Source: B1SED10-16 sp046498365 | GTDB lineage: Bacteria > Desulfobacterota > Desulfobacteria > Desulfobacterales > Desulfosalsimonadaceae | Length of the DNA: 47,911 nucleotides | Direction: 5' to 3' | Assembly: GCA_046498365.1 (NCBI GenBank) | Contig: JAWOAV010000004.1 | Location: forward strand, 1 to 47,911 | Shown: positions 45,419 to 47,911 of the stretch, in pieces | How the letters are laid out: the number at the start of each line of letters is the position of its first letter | How positions within the stretch are numbered: the stretch's first letter is position 1 | The notes under the pieces: generated by a model | The model's input: only the letters and a program-made list of their open reading frames with translations | Database searches by the model: none | What the model was told of the DNA's origin: nothing | Position numbers and translations under genes: made by a program

Positions 45419-46969
45419 ATGCAAATTACGGAAATCCTGGCCAGAAACGCCCGAATGTACGGCGATAAAACCGCGCTCATCGAGCGGATTCCCGAAACCG
45501 GCGAACGCCGCGAAATTTCATGGCGCCAATTTTACGGCCAGTCAAACGCCGTGGCCAATTTTCTCCGCGGCGCCGGCATCCGCAAGGGTGACCGGGTGGT
45601 TCAGCTGATGACCAACTGCATCGAGTGGCTCCCCATTTATTTCGGGATTCTGCAGTCCGGCGCCACTGCCGTGCCGCTCAATTTCCGTTTTACCGCAGAG
45701 GACATCCACCGGTGTACCCGGTTGTGCGAGGCAAAAGCCTTTGTTTTCGGACCGGAATTCATCGAACGGGTCAATACCGTGAAACCCTTTCTGGACGAAA
45801 CCGTCCAGATCTACCTCTACGCGGGAGCGGACCCCCTTTGTCCGTCGTATGCCCTTTCGTGCGGCGACATCCTCGCGTCCGGCGACACCTCCGAGGTTCC
45901 GGTCGCCATCGACCCCTGTGACAGGGCCGGCATCTACTTCACCTCGGGCACCACGGGCGCGCCCAAGGGTGTATTTCTCACGCACCGGCAGCTCGAGACC
46001 GCTTGCTACGTGGAAAACCGCCACCACAACCAGGCGCACCACGACAATTTTTTATGCATACCGCCGCTCTACCACACCGGCGCCAAGATGCACTGGTTCG
46101 GCAATTTTATCGTTGGTGCGAAATCCGTGCTGCTCAGGGGGGTGACCCCGCGCGCGGTGCTTGACGCGGTCTCCGAGGAAGGGGTGACCATTGTCTGGTT
46201 GCTGGTGCCCTGGGCCCACGACATCATCATGGCCATCGAAAACCAGGAGATCGACCTGGCGGATTACCGGCTCGACCAGTGGCGCCTCATGCACATCGGC
46301 GCCCAGCCCGTCCCTCCCGCCCTGATAAGGAAATGGAAAAAATACTTTCCACACCAGGAGTACGACACCAACTACGGGCTCACCGAGGCTACCGGACCCG
46401 GCTGCGTGCACCTTGGTGTTGAAAATATCCATAAAATCGGCGCCATCGGGGTGCCGGGCTTTGACTGGGAATGCCGCGTGGTGGATGAGACGGGGACCGA
46501 CCTCCCCCCCAACGTTCCCGGGGAGCTGCTGGTGAAAGGGCCGGGCGTCATGGCGGAATACTACAAAAACCCCGAAGCCACGGCCTCGGTCCTGAAAAAC
46601 GGCTGGCTGCATACCGGCGATATCGTGAAAAAGGACGAGGACGGGTTTTTATGGCTGGTGGACCGCAAAAAGGACGTGGTCATCTCAGGGGGGGAGAACA
46701 TCTTTCCGGTGGAGATTGAAAATTTTCTCATGGACCACGACGATATCATGGATGCGGCCGTCATCGGTCTTCCTGACGATCGCCTGGGGGAAATCGTTGC
46801 CGCGGTGATCGCAGTGAAAAACGGGCGAACGCTCACCGAGGACGACATCCTGTCCTATTGCCGGGGCCTTCCCCGGTACCAGCGCCCCCGGCGCATCCTG
46901 CTGGATGCGGTCCCCCGAAACGCCACCGGAAAAATCGAAAAGCCCAAGCTCCGGAAAAAGTACTGCTAA
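45419..46969 (+). CDS. AMP-dependent acyl-CoA synthetase / ligase
   Basis: Activates a carboxylic acid via an acyl-AMP to its CoA thioester. The 516-residue product has all core motifs of the class I adenylating family: A3 IYFTSGTTGAPKG near 174-186, A5 NYGLTEATG near 318, A7/A8 GWLHTGDIVKKDEDGFLW with DRKKDVVISGGENIFP near 398-430, and A10 NATGKIEKPKLRKKYC with the catalytic lysine at the C-terminus. The N-terminal half has LQSGATAVPLNFRFTAEDI. It could act on a medium/long-chain fatty acid, aromatic acid or carnitine-like acid; no acyl-CoA dehydrogenase is adjacent. The ATG at 45419 has GGAG eleven bases upstream. It converges with the small protein gene, overlapping it by four bases. Confidence 0.9.
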   Translation: MQITEILARNARMYGDKTALIERIPETGERREISWRQFYGQSNAVANFLRGAGIRKGDRVVQLMTNCIEWLPIYFGILQSGATAVPLNFRFTAEDIHRCTRLCEAKAFVFGPEFIERVNTVKPFLDETVQIYLYAGADPLCPSYALSCGDILASGDTSEVPVAIDPCDRAGIYFTSGTTGAPKGVFLTHRQLETACYVENRHHNQAHHDNFLCIPPLYHTGAKMHWFGNFIVGAKSVLLRGVTPRAVLDAVSEEGVTIVWLLVPWAHDIIMAIENQEIDLADYRLDQWRLMHIGAQPVPPALIRKWKKYFPHQEYDTNYGLTEATGPGCVHLGVENIHKIGAIGVPGFDWECRVVDETGTDLPPNVPGELLVKGPGVMAEYYKNPEATASVLKNGWLHTGDIVKKDEDGFLWLVDRKKDVVISGGENIFPVEIENFLMDHDDIMDAAVIGLPDDRLGEIVAAVIAVKNGRTLTEDDILSYCRGLPRYQRPRRILLDAVPRNATGKIEKPKLRKKYC

Positions 46970-47238
46970 TCCGGTTTTTTTTCCTTTTCCTCCCGGATCA
47001 GCGCCCGGGCAATGTGGATGTCATAGACGGTTTTGGGGTCAAAATCCTTCCCCTCGTACATGTCCGCGGCCTGCACCACGGCGTCATGGGGAACCCACCC
47101 GTGCTCCTCCCACAAGGAGGGATCATCGCTGCGCCACATACGGAACAGGACGCTTTTTTCTGATTTTTTCACATACATCCGAACCTGCTTGTTTTCGGGA
47201 AACGGGTAGTAATAAATCCCGCCGTCCTTGTCTTTCAT
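46966..47238 (-). CDS. Small conserved-type protein, unknown function
   Basis: A 90-residue soluble protein that I do not recognise. It begins MKDKDGGIYYYPFPENKQVR, has MYVKKSEKSVLFRMWRSDDP and EEHGWVPHDAVVQAADMYEG, and ends in a charged tail (ARALIREEKEKKPD). Mixed aromatic and charged composition, no membrane segment and no cysteine. The ATG at 47236-47238 follows GGAGG with seven bases, so it is well supported as a gene. Its stop lies within the last codons of the convergent acyl-CoA synthetase. Confidence 0.75.
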   Translation of the reverse strand: MKDKDGGIYYYPFPENKQVRMYVKKSEKSVLFRMWRSDDPSLWEEHGWVPHDAVVQAADMYEGKDFDPKTVYDIHIARALIREEKEKKPD

Positions 47239-47430
47239 TGAAGAACCTCCATTCCCGGATTCCTTTTTCCTTTACAACAATGTACCCGGTTGATAAAAAG
47301 CGGTTTTGCTTTTTCCATGACAGTCGTATTTATCTGCAAAAATATCCGTATGATGTGATTCTGCCCGGATTTTTGCCGGAAGGCACCCCGTCCAGAATTG
47401 ATTCTACAATATATAACGGATAAGCGGCAT

Positions 47431-47590
47431 ATACAAATCTTTGCATTTATCTTTGCATTTATCAATAGACATGATGATCAGTAAGACTTCGTAGGGGCAC
47501 CCCTTGCGGGTGCCCGGAATCCGGGCACCCGCAAGGGGTGCCCCTACGGGCCTGTATAATGTGGGAATATTTGTCGAGTCTATACAAGAA
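47431..47590. repeat. R3 element, copy c (with perfect 57-bp palindrome)
   Basis: Inverted relative to copy a. Ends ATACAAATCTTTGCATTTAT (with CTTTGCATTTAT given twice) and GTCTATACAAGAAAGCAAAA. The internal 47491-47547 palindrome is the same 57 bases as at 10494-10550. Confidence 0.8.
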
Positions 47591-47594
47591 AGCA

Positions 47595-47638
47595 AAAATT
47601 GTGCGCGCCTTGATCTTGAACTTTTTTCAAAGCCGTCT
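47595..47638. repeat. R2 fragment, copy e
   Basis: AAAAATTGTGCGCGCCTTGA then TCTTGAACTTTTTTCAAAGC match the right half of R2. It is joined directly to R3 copy c, so the two families have been inserted or recombined at one point. Confidence 0.65.
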
Positions 47639-47911
47639 GATCACGACTTTTACGAAGTCATCAAAATTAGTAAAATGAAATTGAACCTTATACAAATAAC
47701 GCTGCAAAACAAGCAAAGCAAGCAAAAACAAAAAATCCGGACACAAAACACCATGCAGGCATGCAGCGCAAAGCTTGCACGTCTGAGATTAATGTCAGAT
47801 AGCGGTGGCGGATATTTGGTGCCAAACCAAGCACCTAATAAGGAAACAGGTGCACAGGCAACAAACACAAAAAATGCCGACAAGGTGGTGGGTTCGGTCA
47901 GTTGTACCGCC
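47639..47911. other. Window end with no recognised gene
   Basis: A-rich DNA with the repeated AAGCAAAGCAAGCAAAAACA near 47715 and no convincing coding or RNA feature. A hydrophobic minus-strand frame of 77 residues here is cysteine- and phenylalanine-rich and not believable as a gene. Confidence 0.4.

Noticed and set aside
47650..47883. A 77-residue minus-strand hydrophobic frame at the window end
   Set aside because: Cysteine/phenylalanine-rich composition from A-rich DNA, no ribosome site and no family resemblance.

Overview
The window looks like chromosome of a strictly anaerobic, probably sulfate-reducing member of the Desulfobacterota (Desulfobacterales-like). The reasons are a large rubrerythrin / desulfoferrodoxin / rubredoxin / flavodiiron defence cluster, a Desulfovibrio-type monocluster ferredoxin, a DVU0298-type HEAT protein, a PAS sigma-54 activator with a Cys-rich PAS loop, and citramalate-based isoleucine synthesis. 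No rRNA, tRNA, CRISPR array, phage or plasmid replication gene is visible. This is inference from gene content only.

Left part (1-10.4 kb): the edge of a small HTH protein and pyrD, then a long minus-strand branched-chain amino acid operon running ilvD-ilvB-ilvN-ilvC-cimA-leuA from about 10.4 kb down to 1.67 kb. It ends in an intrinsic terminator just after leuA. In front of ilvD lies a complete attenuator, described here from the sequence: a promoter-like site, a 29-codon leader peptide with 17 Ile/Val/Leu codons, and three mutually exclusive pairings (1:2, 2:3, 3:4), the last being a terminator with seven Ts.

Middle part (10.6-23.1 kb): single genes or pairs: an alpha/beta hydrolase, rlmD, trmO, a tandem universal stress protein, a two-cluster ferredoxin protein coupled to an HD-like protein whose HD motif reads HG, a small acidic protein, an NAD-dependent epimerase, an FAD-dependent putative lipoprotein, a sigma-54 activator and sfsA. 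These are separated by copies of dispersed repeats.

Oxygen/ROS defence island (23.6-29.9 kb, plus strand): a small helical protein, rubrerythrin, a ferritin-like protein, desulfoferrodoxin, a seven-cysteine rubredoxin-like protein, flavodoxin, rubredoxin, a flavodiiron protein behind a structured leader, ferredoxin, a HEAT protein and an iron-sulfur flavoprotein/ArsC fusion. Together they could carry electrons from ferredoxin, flavodoxin and rubredoxin to superoxide, peroxide and oxygen reductases.

Right part (29.9-47.9 kb): a sucrose operon (fructokinase then sucrose-phosphate synthase with a degenerate phosphatase domain), a small outer-membrane protein, an ArsR/SmtB repressor with a P1B zinc/cadmium ATPase, moeA, ptsP, a flavin split-barrel protein, a HAD phosphatase with a YheT-like hydrolase, an IS110-family element, an acyl-CoA synthetase and a small conserved protein.

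The gaps are filled by four families of inverted-repeat elements with no encoded protein, named here R1 (ends CAAGCCATCTCAAAAAA, internal CACAGAG tract), R2 (about 125-bp palindromes), R3 (with two identical perfect 57-bp palindromes) and R4 (about 200-bp hairpins whose arms pair although copies differ in sequence). R4 and the ilv attenuator are the most interesting signals.
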